Assembly: GCA_031963465.1 (NCBI GenBank)
Contig: JASSUG010000002.1
Location: 434,001 to 498,000 of the forward strand
Origin: Mycoavidus cysteinexigens_B
GTDB taxonomy: Bacteria > Pseudomonadota > Gammaproteobacteria > Burkholderiales > Burkholderiaceae
Length of the DNA stretch: 64,000 nt
Direction: 5' to 3'
Part shown: piece by piece, positions 9,119-17,430 of the stretch
How positions within the stretch are numbered: the first letter of the stretch is position 1
Layout of the letters: each line of letters opens with the position of its first letter
Translations under genes and position numbers: made by a program
The notes under the pieces: generated by a model
The model's database searches: none
What the model was told of the DNA's origin: nothing
The model's input: only the letters and a program-made list of their open reading frames with translations

Positions 9119-9829
9119 TCACAGCTTTTTGCTGCGCCTATTATCCATAAGCGTTTCTGCTGCGCCTGCTGAAGTGTCTAACGAATCTGCTATCACATCC
9201 GTTTTTGCTGCGCCTGCTGAAGCGTTTTTCTGAGAAGGTAGAAGAATGTCAGGATGCGCGAATTCAACAGTGTAATAGCCTGGCTCTGGCACCTTAGCTG
9301 TTAATGTTACAGTGGAATACTCTCCATCCCCCTTCGCTTCTTTTTTATATTCAGGATTCTCTGCATTATCAATTTCTGTGTAAACAATTTTTCCCTCCTG
9401 GACATGTACCTGCCTAATTTTTAGTACGTCCTCTGGTTCTTGTTTTAAATTTAATTGAATATTTAATTCAACTTTGTCGAACAGAGCAAATGTCTCACTT
9501 TTCCCTCCAATGTTATACAGCAAAGCGCCATCCTTTAATCCAGCTGACACCATTTTAGTGCGTTCAGCTTCCGAGACATCCAGAAATCTAAGTTTATCAT
9601 CATTACCTACACTTATTACTCCACTTCCAATATGACTCAATGAAGCTCGTCCATCGCCAGACCTTCCAGCTGTAAGCGATATATGCTTCCCTGCAAAGAT
9701 ATTGCCCAGAGTTGTTTTAGTTGTCTCTGTATGACTACTCTCCTTGTGACTACTCTGATTGCTATCACTACCTCCACAACCCACAAGCGATATGCTCACC
9801 GCACCTACCAAAGCTAGTTTATTTAACAT
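9119..9829 (-). CDS. Exported lipoprotein, unknown function (copy 1)
   Basis: The N-terminus is a lipoprotein signal peptide with lipobox LVGC followed by GGSDS, so the mature protein should be lipid-anchored in the envelope. I do not recognise the mature domain. It shares IFAGK, a G.LLY.I segment and a C-terminal P.PGYY..(E/R)F block with the lipoprotein at 34592-35263, so the two are diverged paralogues. The start at 9829 is preferred because the paralogue begins at the same point (MLNK) with a matching upstream context; an in-frame ATG lies at 9835. The 3' end carries a partial tandem duplication: the block at 9111-9139 recurs at 9186-9214, giving two SAGAA motifs near the C-terminus. Confidence 0.72.
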   Translation of the reverse strand: MLNKLALVGAVSISLVGCGGSDSNQSSHKESSHTETTKTTLGNIFAGKHISLTAGRSGDGRASLSHIGSGVISVGNDDKLRFLDVSEAERTKMVSAGLKDGALLYNIGGKSETFALFDKVELNIQLNLKQEPEDVLKIRQVHVQEGKIVYTEIDNAENPEYKKEAKGDGEYSTVTLTAKVPEPGYYTVEFAHPDILLPSQKNASAGAAKTDVIADSLDTSAGAAETLMDNRRSKKL

Positions 9830-10190
9830 TTTCATCTCGACTTAAAATTAAAAAAATATTTTTCCACTTACACAAAATATTAAGCTTTTTTAAAAAGCTT
9901 AACTTAAGATAAACCAGAAAAATATTTTAATCAAGTCAATATAGCAATAAATACGACTCTGATTATTAACTTCACACTTTCTCAAAAAGACTTTTTATAT
10001 TTTTTTAAAAATACTTTTTCCTTTATTGAATTTTATAGCATGTCTTTACACACAAAATCATCAGCCTACACAATAAATTTTTAAATCGAAAGTACGACAG
10101 GCAGAGATGCGCTCGGCAGCAAGAGAATTCAAAGCTATAGATATAACTCCCCAGGTTATCAGGCGGAGATAAGTTTAGAAATGAGCAGAG
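9830..10190. other. AT-rich intergenic region with an 11-bp-arm hairpin
   Basis: About 360 bases without a convincing gene. It is very AT-rich and contains a perfect hairpin at 9880-9902 (TTAAGCTTTTT / AAAAAGCTTAA with a one-base centre). It probably holds the promoter of the minus-strand lipoprotein gene. A short open frame on the minus strand (10023-10268) overlaps the transposase remnant and has no protein-like features. Confidence 0.5.
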
Positions 10191-10631
10191 GTGATGTTGA
10201 CTTCTTTTATGGCGCTTGAACAACGTCAGCCTGAAAATGTGGTTCATCACAGTGATCAAGGGTGTCAATACACTAGCCTTGCCTTTGGCAATCGCTGCAA
10301 GGCAATGCGCGTAAGACCTTCGATGGGCAGCGTAGGGGATGCCTATGACAACGCGATAGCGGAGAGCTTCTTTGCCAGCCTTGAATGCGAATTGCTCGAT
10401 CGGCGCAGTTTTAAAAGCAAATCTGAAGCTCGCTTAGCTGTATTTACGTGGATCGAAGCTTGGTACAACCTTAAACGTAAGCATTCCGCTCTCGACTATG
10501 TATCACCGATTAATTTTGAAAGGAAATATTTGCAAAAAAACGACATTCAAGCTAATGACTCTCTACATGAGTTGGACTGCTTCAAGTTTGGCAGAATGGA
10601 TTCTGTTTTGCCTTGTGTTCATGCCGGATAA
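10191..10631 (+). pseudogene. IS3-family transposase OrfB, C-terminal remnant
   Basis: The frame encodes the second half of an IS3-type integrase-core (DDE) transposase. VVHHSDQGCQYTSLAF holds the second catalytic Asp, MGSVGDAYDNAIAESFFASLECELLDRR the catalytic Glu, and WYNLKRKHSALDYVSPINFE is the family's usual ending. OrfA and the first half of OrfB, including the first catalytic Asp, are absent, so the element is dead. It lies at the left edge of the biosynthetic cluster, consistent with insertion by mobile DNA. Confidence 0.85.
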
Positions 10632-10957
10632 CACAATAATTTCATATCCATTTCCAATGGATTAAGGGAAACCATTTTCTGTCCATGAGAGGGGGCAACA
10701 TCAGTTCATCCAAATTGTGATCAAGAGACAGAGCGGGAAACGCCGAAAATTCCGTCCAGTCAGTTGGCCTCATTCAAGTTGGTGTGGTGTAAAGTAAGAT
10801 TTATGGGTACAGTGTTGTCTGTCTCGCCGCTGACTTGACGTTACATTCATCTAAACGGGGACTGTACCTTCCCAATGGGAGATTTTCCAACCTGAATGAG
10901 ATCAAGTCTTGGTTAGGACAGATCATAATTTAAACAAAAATAAGGAGGGGCTATATT
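10632..10957. other. Intergenic region upstream of the oxoamine synthase
   Basis: This stretch of 326 bases has no gene I can support. It contains a 20-bp sequence at 10712-10731 that recurs with one mismatch at 26479-26498, just past the end of the NRPS genes. It ends with a strong ribosome binding site (AAGGAGGGG, 10942-10950), 7 nt before the GTG start at 10958. A TTGACG at 10835 may be part of a promoter, but I found no convincing -10 at the proper spacing. Confidence 0.45.
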
Positions 10958-12343
10958 GTGGATGATTTCAATGTGTTAAGTGGCAGCATGGGTGATTTTC
11001 TTCATATACCTGGAGCTAATCTCCTTAATAGGACGGCGGCCTTCTATAATTGGCAGCAAGCGCGTCGCCAAGCGGGTTTCTGGCCATATGGCCGTTCTAC
11101 TGAGAATGGGCCGCACAGTAGATGCCTGGCGCGCACCGATGATGGATCTTTGTTCGAAGGCGTTAATTTTGCATCCCAAGATTATTTAAGCCTGTCCTCT
11201 CATCCAGAAGTGCTTAACGTAGCAATAGAAACCATACAACGCTTTGGCGTTCATAGCGCAGGTGCGCCTGCCTTTGTTGGCAATACCTCACTATCGCTTG
11301 CACTTGAGAATAAGATTGCGGAATTCCTCAGTGCGGAGCACATTATTCTCTATCCAACCGGCTGGGCCGCTGGCTTTGGTGTCATTCAAGGCTTGGTCCG
11401 ATCCAATGACCATATTGTCATGGATAAGCTATCTCATTTTTGTCTGCAGCAAGGTGCTCGAGCCGCAACTAAGAACGTACATTTCTTCCGCCATAATAAT
11501 CTTGAAATGGCGCGTGAAAAGTTGGAGAAAATTCGCGCCAGTGACACAGAAAACGGCATTTTAGTGGTGACAGAAAGTTTGTTCTCTATGGACTCTGATA
11601 GCCCAGACCTTAAAGCGCTGCAAGAGCTGGCACACGAATTCAACGCTACTTTGGTCGTCGATGTAGCACACGATCTCGGCAGCTTGGGCGAAAATGGACG
11701 AGGTCATATTGAACTGCAAAACATGATCGGAAAAATTGATGTAATCATGGGCAGTTTCTCAAAAACTTTCGCCTCTAGTGGAGGCTTTGTTGCCAGTAAC
11801 CAGCGCAGTGTCAAAGAATATTTACGTTATTTTAGCTCGCCCAATATTGGTTCTAATGCCCTATCACCCTCACAAGCGGCTATTGTTGGCAAGTGCTTCG
11901 ACATCGCCGCTTCTGACGAAGGCGCGGCTTTGCGCCGCAAATTGATGAATAATGCAATGCTACTGCGTCAATTGTTGCACGACTCTCAATTTGACACGTA
12001 CGGCGAGCCATCGCCCATCGTTTCCGTTAAAATAGCGACTGAGAGCTTGGCACGTCTAGTTAGCCGCCACTTACCTCCGATAGGGCTTCTGTCCAATTTG
12101 GTCGAGTTTCCAGCCGTTGCGAAAGGAGCTGCCCGTTTCCGCTTTCAGGTGATGGCTAACCATACAAACAGAGATATCACTGACGGCGCCGATTTTTTCA
12201 AGACGGCTATGGCTATAGCCCGTACTGAGGATGAAACGCTACAGTCTGGGGCCATCGAGTTGGCTGAACTTACAAAATGGCCCAGGCAGATGCTAGGAAC
12301 ACAAATTTCGCCAGCGGCTGAAATCAAAGTGCCCCTAACTTGA
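10958..12343 (+). CDS. Stand-alone alpha-oxoamine synthase (PLP-dependent)
   Basis: This is a class II PLP enzyme of the KAPA synthase / 5-aminolevulinate synthase / 2-amino-3-ketobutyrate ligase group. These join an amino acid to an acyl thioester with loss of CO2. The 461-residue protein shows NFASQDYLSLSSHPEV, the FGVHSAGAPAFVGNTSLSLALE substrate region, VVDVAHDLGSLGENGRGH and the PLP lysine Lys269 in GSFSKTFASSGGF. The N-terminal extension before NFASQDY is longer than in BioF. A strong Shine-Dalgarno supports the GTG start. It lies next to the NRPS operon and not among biotin or haem genes, so I infer it builds or extends an amino-ketone precursor for the cluster product. Its partners are unknown. 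Confidence 0.82.
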   Translation: MDDFNVLSGSMGDFLHIPGANLLNRTAAFYNWQQARRQAGFWPYGRSTENGPHSRCLARTDDGSLFEGVNFASQDYLSLSSHPEVLNVAIETIQRFGVHSAGAPAFVGNTSLSLALENKIAEFLSAEHIILYPTGWAAGFGVIQGLVRSNDHIVMDKLSHFCLQQGARAATKNVHFFRHNNLEMAREKLEKIRASDTENGILVVTESLFSMDSDSPDLKALQELAHEFNATLVVDVAHDLGSLGENGRGHIELQNMIGKIDVIMGSFSKTFASSGGFVASNQRSVKEYLRYFSSPNIGSNALSPSQAAIVGKCFDIAASDEGAALRRKLMNNAMLLRQLLHDSQFDTYGEPSPIVSVKIATESLARLVSRHLPPIGLLSNLVEFPAVAKGAARFRFQVMANHTNRDITDGADFFKTAMAIARTEDETLQSGAIELAELTKWPRQMLGTQISPAAEIKVPLT

Positions 12344-12373
12344 AACTTCGTAGGCGAAAGCTTAATTTACGGC

Positions 12374-12400
12374 GGGCACTCGTTTATTAAAACGGTGCCC
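12374..12400. terminator. Hairpin between converging genes
   Basis: The inverted repeat GGGCAC...GTGCCC, extended by CGTTT/AAACG with one bulged base, lies between the oxoamine synthase stop and the converging nucleotidyltransferase gene. A good T-run is missing, so termination is likely but not certain. Confidence 0.5.
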
Positions 12401-12489
12401 TTGACATCTCTCTGACTGAAATTGAAAGGAAGAAGAGGATGTCAATCCGTGCTTGACACGATTGCGGGAAACAAACCACTAATTTGAGC

Positions 12490-13311
12490 TTACTTTACCC
12501 CCCAAGCCAGAACCGAAGCCACTTCTTGGCGCAGCCAGAGACCAAAATCGGTGAGCCGGTCGCGTAGCTGGCGCGGCGATACATCAGGGTTCAGAAAAGT
12601 CTCCAGGACCCATCGCATATCGGCCTCCCGTTCCGGGTAATGTCTTGAAAAGCACATATAAAGCAGATAAAGACTGGTCGCATAACGGTTTTCACGCTCC
12701 ATCACCAGTTCAAAACCAGTCCGCAAAATCCTTTTCATCAGTGACTGGACCTGCTCAGGTGAAATCGGCCTTCCGCTCGTCAACTCGGCCTCGATAGCAG
12801 AAAGTTGCCGGTCGAGGAGTTCTGCATCCATCATCATTGCCAAACCAGGGCGGCAATCCGGTAAAGCCGGTCCGATATCCGGCCCATGGATGCACAATGA
12901 CTGGGTTTTGATAATCATGGAAACAATTGGGTTCACCCGCGCAAAGTTGGGATGGAAAGTGACCGAAACAAATTCTACTGCGCAAGGAAAGCCTAGTTGC
13001 TGAACGGGTGCGTCATCAGACCATGGCAAGGCTTGCCAGATAACACACTCAGCCCCGCGGGGATAAACCAGACAAAAACTGTCCAAGTCGGAAAAGCCGG
13101 CGATCGCCGTACCAAAAGCGACGGAACCTCGAACATAAACGCTATGCAACTGCTCACCCAGTTTCTGGATATAGATTTGGCGAATCTCCTCTAGCGCTTC
13201 GAGCCACGGAGAAACCAGCCGCTCGGGCGAGGCTGGATTAATCACGTAGCCGTCCTTCGTCTGCGAGAAGAAGCTGCCAAGCGGCTCGATTTCACGACGT
13301 TGATTCGTCAT
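12490..13311 (-). CDS. Nucleotidyltransferase-fold protein
   Basis: This 273-residue protein has the signature of the DNA polymerase beta-type nucleotidyltransferase fold. VRGSVAFGTAIAGFSDLDSF gives the GS...G...SDxD pattern that binds nucleotide and metal, and a helical C-terminal half follows. Aminoglycoside adenylyltransferases and similar antibiotic-modifying enzymes share this pattern. It is the last gene of a three-gene minus-strand operon (6 bp after the LamG-like gene). Self-protection by nucleotidylation of the cluster product, or a biosynthetic nucleotidylation, are both reasonable inferences; neither is shown by sequence. Confidence 0.65.
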   Translation of the reverse strand: MTNQRREIEPLGSFFSQTKDGYVINPASPERLVSPWLEALEEIRQIYIQKLGEQLHSVYVRGSVAFGTAIAGFSDLDSFCLVYPRGAECVIWQALPWSDDAPVQQLGFPCAVEFVSVTFHPNFARVNPIVSMIIKTQSLCIHGPDIGPALPDCRPGLAMMMDAELLDRQLSAIEAELTSGRPISPEQVQSLMKRILRTGFELVMERENRYATSLYLLYMCFSRHYPEREADMRWVLETFLNPDVSPRQLRDRLTDFGLWLRQEVASVLAWGVK

Positions 13312-13317
13312 CGCTGT

Positions 13318-14649
13318 TCAGCCCAGAGGTTCAAGTTTGAACTGACCAGTAACGGGCAAGTCAAAGCCCCGCCCAGACTGGTCACACAATCGACCGTCTG
13401 GCGTCAGATCACCCGTGTAATGGGCCAACAAGTCGCCATTACCAGCTTGCCGCAGACGCAACTCCGCCATTAGGCTATTAGCCATCGGCCCAATACGGAA
13501 ATGCGGCGGTTGTGGAGGGGGGGCGTCCGCCGCCGTCAGCGGGCGGACAGGCACCTGTATACCGTCGATCTCTAGGCTGGAATCAACAGGCAAACCCACC
13601 ATTTGGCCCCGACAGGTCACAGCTACATGCTGCCATCGCTGCGCCGTCAGCGGCACGCGGCCAGCGACAGTCTGGTCAGCGGCGATGATCAGCAGACGGT
13701 AAAGCTGCACGTCGCACAGCGACGCCACTGTCAGTCCGCCAATTAACCCAATGTTGTCAGTGCTGGAGCAGGCATTCAAACACTCGCCGATCTCCAGAGC
13801 GCGCCGGGTAAAGTACCAGCAGCCGATCAGCTTTGGCTCATCGCCACTCAGCCAAGCAGACTTGTGGTGGTTCAACGTGTTGAGATCATGCGCTTTACTC
13901 CACAATCTCACCATGCGCAATCCGCCAACGAACTCGGCATCAGGGACGAAGTCGGACAGCACGCCGGGAGCCCCCTGCTCCTGGCCGATGACCAAAGAGC
14001 CGCCATCGGCTATGTGCTCGCCTGCCGCTAATGAACCGATAAAGACCGGCGGCCCAAAGTCAATTGTGCGCCCCTCAGCCAAGGCAGCAATGGCGGCAAC
14101 CCCGTCTTCTTTATATAAACACACCCGACCATCGGAGGAACGCCACGTCAGCGCGATATGTTGCCACTGGTGAAAATCGAGGTGCAAGCCGGTGACCATT
14201 TTTTGGCCATTGATCGACAGCACTAGCCCCTCCGTCCCCTTATCCTGCAGCAACACATCAACAGTGCTGGTATGTACGCAGCTGTAGGAAAAGATGGTGC
14301 TACAAGAATGAGCACGATAAGGGCACAACATGGCTTCGAAGGTGAATTCTTCCGTGGGAAAAGCGACGAATTTTTGCACCATAACCCATTGACGCGGCTT
14401 GCCGGACACAAAAGCAACGCTGCCGATAGGGTCCAGATGCAAGCCATAGCGACCCCAGGCCGAACGATAGGACAGGACTTCGGCTACCGTCAGCCGAGGC
14501 AGCGGTCGGACCCAGGCGTCAAAACTAACCGCCGGCGCAACGAGTTGGTCAAGCTGGAGAATGTCGGCTTCCGCTTGGGATTCAACGCCAAGGCGGAATA
14601 TTTTGGCGGCTGCCGGGTGATTTTTTGCAGGAGAAATAGAAGAAGTCAT
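13318..14649 (-). CDS. Protein with two LamG/concanavalin A-like domains
   Basis: The 443-residue protein carries two jelly-roll LamG-like units. The first (about 90-250) has TFEAMLCPYRAHSCSTIFSY, HQWQHIALTWRSSDGRVCLYKEDG and FIGSLAAGE. The second, shorter unit (about 310-430) has QRWQHVAVTCRGQMVGLPVDSSLEIDG and FRIGPMANSLMAELRLR. There is no signal peptide, so it is probably cytosolic. LamG domains usually bind sugars or proteins, or accompany enzymes; a role inside a peptide pathway is unusual and unknown. It sits between the YqcI/YcgG-like gene (32 bp upstream) and the nucleotidyltransferase gene (6 bp downstream). Confidence 0.68.
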   Translation of the reverse strand: MTSSISPAKNHPAAAKIFRLGVESQAEADILQLDQLVAPAVSFDAWVRPLPRLTVAEVLSYRSAWGRYGLHLDPIGSVAFVSGKPRQWVMVQKFVAFPTEEFTFEAMLCPYRAHSCSTIFSYSCVHTSTVDVLLQDKGTEGLVLSINGQKMVTGLHLDFHQWQHIALTWRSSDGRVCLYKEDGVAAIAALAEGRTIDFGPPVFIGSLAAGEHIADGGSLVIGQEQGAPGVLSDFVPDAEFVGGLRMVRLWSKAHDLNTLNHHKSAWLSGDEPKLIGCWYFTRRALEIGECLNACSSTDNIGLIGGLTVASLCDVQLYRLLIIAADQTVAGRVPLTAQRWQHVAVTCRGQMVGLPVDSSLEIDGIQVPVRPLTAADAPPPQPPHFRIGPMANSLMAELRLRQAGNGDLLAHYTGDLTPDGRLCDQSGRGFDLPVTGQFKLEPLG

Positions 14650-14681
14650 GACTTGATCTTAGAAGTATAGAGGGTATCGGG

Positions 14682-15404
14682 TCAAAGACCATCGAGCGAG
14701 GTTTCCCACCAGCGTACCGCTGGTCCGTCTGGCTGCATCGGCCGGATGCAGCGATACGCCTCATACGGCATCATGCCAAGAGTCCCGCTGTAAGCCCGGT
14801 CGTTTTCGTTAAAAACTCGCCGGATTCTCTGGCGAATGGAGGGCGACAGCGACGATTCGCCAACTCGCATTGCCTGAGCGAAAGTGTGCCGTGGCTGCAT
14901 GACGATCATAGTCGATTGTGAGCCAAAGCTATAGCGTGCATGATTCTCTGGGTAGCACGGAGCAAAGGTGTTGACAAAAATCTTTTCACCGCCAAAGGCA
15001 AAGCACCATGCCGGATCCTCAATTTCCTGGTCCATACAGTGCTCGCCCGCTGGATCCAAATCACTCAGATAGCGCAGAACTGCGTGCGTGAATTTCGCCA
15101 ACATTTCAATATTATTACCGTATTTCGGACTGGCTAGGTCAATGACGTAACCGTCAACTTTGAATGCTTGCGACAGATTAATGAAGTGCGCCATGTGCTG
15201 CGCGACGTTACGCATATTGTCCTTAAAGGATAAGGTTTCGTCGAGAGGCGGGCTGCCCCAAAGCCGAGACCCGGGCGAATAGATGCAGTGGGTCTTCGCC
15301 TTGAGTGGCGTGAAATTATGGACTGACGGAAAGTTTTTCTCCGCATCTTCAATATTAAAAGGCATCCTGCTGCGTGCGTCACTACATAAAGACTCTTTAG
15401 ACAT
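14682..15404 (-). CDS. YqcI/YcgG-family protein, possible N-oxygenase
   Basis: This 240-residue soluble protein matches my memory of the YqcI/YcgG family pattern. WCFAFGGEKIFVNTFAPCYPENHARYSFG is followed by MIVMQPRHTFAQ and RQRIRRVFNENDRAYSG, and the C-terminus is rich in acidic and aromatic residues (RWWETSLDGL). Some members in siderophore and antibiotic pathways are reported as haem-dependent N-oxygenases acting on amino acids; I recall this from general knowledge and have not checked it. It is the first gene of the minus-strand operon and is transcribed away from the main NRPS operon, so a role as a tailoring N-oxygenase of an amino acid precursor is plausible. Confidence 0.6.
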   Translation of the reverse strand: MSKESLCSDARSRMPFNIEDAEKNFPSVHNFTPLKAKTHCIYSPGSRLWGSPPLDETLSFKDNMRNVAQHMAHFINLSQAFKVDGYVIDLASPKYGNNIEMLAKFTHAVLRYLSDLDPAGEHCMDQEIEDPAWCFAFGGEKIFVNTFAPCYPENHARYSFGSQSTMIVMQPRHTFAQAMRVGESSLSPSIRQRIRRVFNENDRAYSGTLGMMPYEAYRCIRPMQPDGPAVRWWETSLDGL

Positions 15405-15807
15405 ACATTCCCCCCTTTGATCAGAATATAAGCTTAACTGCAGTTAATCAGTCTATTGCAACTTTTAAAATAATAATATATTCTGCCACACAATAAGAAG
15501 ATATAGGGACAGTCTAAGAAGATATAGGGACAGTCTTTGTGTTTGGTAAACGGCGCTAGCCTTTGATGCCAAATACCGAGAAGCACACAAGGATGACAGC
15601 TATTAGAGCCTAGCCAAACTGGCATCCACTGGCTAATGCCGTTTGTTGCCAGCTTACCCGACTAGACTAATGGTCAGCGCCAGTGATTTGCGGCGCAATC
15701 AATTTTTTACTTAAGTGCCGTAGAAATTTTTTACTGTAGAAGGGAAAGATATACAAGTAGCATAAGCTATCACGATTCATATAATCGGCGAGGAGAGGAG
15801 GGGCTCA
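15405..15807. promoter_or_regulatory. Divergent control region of the NRPS cluster with a 21-bp tandem repeat
   Basis: These 403 bases separate the two divergent biosynthetic operons and should hold both promoters. A 21-bp unit is repeated twice, head to tail and without a gap, at 15494-15514 and 15515-15535. It could be a regulator binding site or an IS-end relic. A short minus-strand frame (15434-15625) reads through the repeat and is not protein-like. The right end has a strong ribosome binding site (GAGGAGAGGAGGGG) before the oxygenase start. Confidence 0.55.
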
Positions 15808-16773
15808 ATGAACAGTACAGAAGTCAGTGGACCGATACGGACGATCGATTTTGCCGCTCTGCGCGACGGCAACCATCGCAGTCGGGAAGCCTTGGGGCGG
15901 GAGATCGTAACGGCTTTTGAGGAGATCGGTGGCATCTACGCAATTAATCACGGTGTGGATCCAGTCTTGGTCGAGGACGTTTTCACCGCTTCCCGTTGGT
16001 TTTTTGCACAGCCCTTATCCTGGCGGCAAGCGTTGGGGATAAACCAGTGGCAACGCGGCTTTCTCGCCTTGCAGACCAACCGCAAGCCTGGCTTTCCCCC
16101 TGACCTGCGTGAAGCATTTGATATCGGCATCGACATTCCAGCCGATGACCCGCGAGTGCGCAGCAACAAGCCGTTTCACGGTCCCAACCATTGGCCCGAC
16201 GCACCCGGCTTCCGCTCCGCAGTGGAAGGCTATTTCCAAGCACTTCGGGACTTCGGGTTCGCTCTGCAGGAGGCGCTGGCCTTGGGACTAGGGCTCCCTA
16301 ACGAGTGGTTCCAGAAGTATTACGGCAGTGCCCTCTCAACCATGCGGCTACTGCATTATCCCAACGCTGAACAGACACTGGAATCCGACGGGTTCCCGAT
16401 GGCCCCGCATATCGATTTCGGCGCTTTCAGCTTCATCTCGCAAGATGGTACAGGAGGCCTAGAATATCAGGATAGTACTGACCTGTGGCGGCCACTGCAA
16501 CCAACGCAAGGCGCTTTGGTCGTCTTTCTGGGTGGGCTCATGAATTACTGGAGCAACGGCCGCTTCAAGGCGCTGCGTCATCGCGTTGTCAGTGTTCCAG
16601 GTCGGCAGCGCTTCTCAATCGCCGCGTTCTACAATCCTAATTTCGACGCTGAGCTGACCTGCCCGCCTCCCTGTAGCAGCGCCAACCAGCCGCTAATCAA
16701 TAACGCAGCTATCGTTTGTGGGCCATATATCCTAGCCCAAGCAAAAGCCCGCTCAGCCCTGACCGCGCAATGA
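15808..16773 (+). CDS. 2-oxoglutarate/Fe(II)-dependent oxygenase, IPNS-like family
   Basis: This 321-residue non-haem iron oxygenase is of the isopenicillin N synthase / ethylene-forming enzyme-like group. The iron ligands are visible as His201-x-Asp203 (PHIDFG) and His258 (ALRHRVV). Arg268-x-Ser270 (RFSI) is the usual 2-oxoglutarate carboxylate clamp, so 2-oxoglutarate is the likely co-substrate. The N-terminal DIOX_N region (GGIYAINHGVDPVLVEDVF) is complete. It is the first gene of the plus-strand operon and overlaps the deaminase gene by ATGA. Likely role: hydroxylation, perhaps making the hydroxyl that the carbamoyltransferase modifies, or desaturation or ring formation. Confidence 0.88.
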   Translation: MNSTEVSGPIRTIDFAALRDGNHRSREALGREIVTAFEEIGGIYAINHGVDPVLVEDVFTASRWFFAQPLSWRQALGINQWQRGFLALQTNRKPGFPPDLREAFDIGIDIPADDPRVRSNKPFHGPNHWPDAPGFRSAVEGYFQALRDFGFALQEALALGLGLPNEWFQKYYGSALSTMRLLHYPNAEQTLESDGFPMAPHIDFGAFSFISQDGTGGLEYQDSTDLWRPLQPTQGALVVFLGGLMNYWSNGRFKALRHRVVSVPGRQRFSIAAFYNPNFDAELTCPPPCSSANQPLINNAAIVCGPYILAQAKARSALTAQ

Positions 16774-17381
16774 GTTTATTTGACCCTATCCCCGCGCCAG
16801 AGCAGCGTCACCTTGAGCGACTGCCGCCATTGCTTTCTCCTGCTCTAGAAGCCTTGCGGATCGAATTGCAGGCCGAACCCCAGAAGATACAACCCGATGA
16901 CGCTTTCGTCCGATACGCCTGCATTCTAGCTCTGACGGCAGTGGCCGAAGGCAACCACGGCGTCGGCGCAGTTATCGTGCATAACGGCCGCGTGATCGCC
17001 GAAGGTCGCAACCGCGCCTTCTGGCCGCAGGTGCGCAGTGACCTACACGCCGAGATGGATGCGCTCAATGCCCTGGAGCAAGACCATCCAAATGTGCCAC
17101 CTGCTGAGTGCAGCTTATATAGCTCGCTCGAATGTTGCCCGATGTGCACCATTCGCCTGATCAATGTAGGTATCGGTCGAATTTTATATGCGGCCAATGA
17201 TGACGAATGCGGCATGGTGCGTCGCTTCGACGATCTTCCCCCGGGCTACAGAGAGTTAGCAGAATCGCGTTCGCAGTATTTCGGCCCCGCCTCCTGCTCC
17301 GCCAATCTGATGGACTACGCCCGCGATATTTTCCACTTTAACCTTGAAGCGCTAAAAAACTTTGTCCAATGCCGTAAATAA
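16770..17381 (+). CDS. Zinc-dependent cytidine/deoxycytidylate deaminase-like enzyme
   Basis: This 203-residue protein has the zinc deaminase signature His93-Ala-Glu95 (HAEMDALN) and PCxxC-type ligands Cys123 and Cys126 (ECCPMC), so zinc binding and the proton-shuttling Glu are intact. The start at 16770 overlaps the oxygenase stop (ATGA); an upstream in-frame GTG at 16716 would add residues lying wholly inside the oxygenase gene. The C-terminal half (after residue 140) is longer than in simple cytidine deaminases and has no family I can name. In this operon it more likely deaminates a guanidine- or amidine-type intermediate, or a free base, than serves pyrimidine salvage. Confidence 0.82.
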   Translation: MSLFDPIPAPEQRHLERLPPLLSPALEALRIELQAEPQKIQPDDAFVRYACILALTAVAEGNHGVGAVIVHNGRVIAEGRNRAFWPQVRSDLHAEMDALNALEQDHPNVPPAECSLYSSLECCPMCTIRLINVGIGRILYAANDDECGMVRRFDDLPPGYRELAESRSQYFGPASCSANLMDYARDIFHFNLEALKNFVQCRK

Positions 17382-17419
17382 AAGTGTTCTCGTCAAATGC
17401 CGTAAATAACGATGTTCTC
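17368..17419. repeat. Imperfect 24-bp tandem duplication at the deaminase stop
   Basis: The sequence around the deaminase stop (17368-17391) is repeated at 17396-17419 with a 28-bp period and three changes. The second copy runs into the AGGAGG ribosome binding site of the radical SAM gene. It looks like a local duplication and creates a 49-bp gap inside an otherwise tightly packed operon. Confidence 0.7.
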
Positions 17420-17430
17420 TAGGAGGTAGC

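Larger units (their letters stand above)
8681..9829. repeat. Left copy of the parC 5' end plus lipoprotein duplication
   Basis: This segment holds the first third of parC, the intergenic hairpin and a whole lipoprotein gene. It recurs in the same order and orientation at about 34180-35263. The parC parts remain near 90% identical by eye, from GTGAGCCAAAATTA (8684) outward. The lipoprotein genes have diverged strongly but share start context (ATGTTAAATAAA), lipobox and several protein motifs. The two copies bracket the accessory island. Confidence 0.8.

Noticed and set aside
15434..15625. Minus-strand frame in the divergent control region
   Set aside because: It reads through the tandem repeat, is Cys/Tyr-rich without pattern and has no ribosome binding site.
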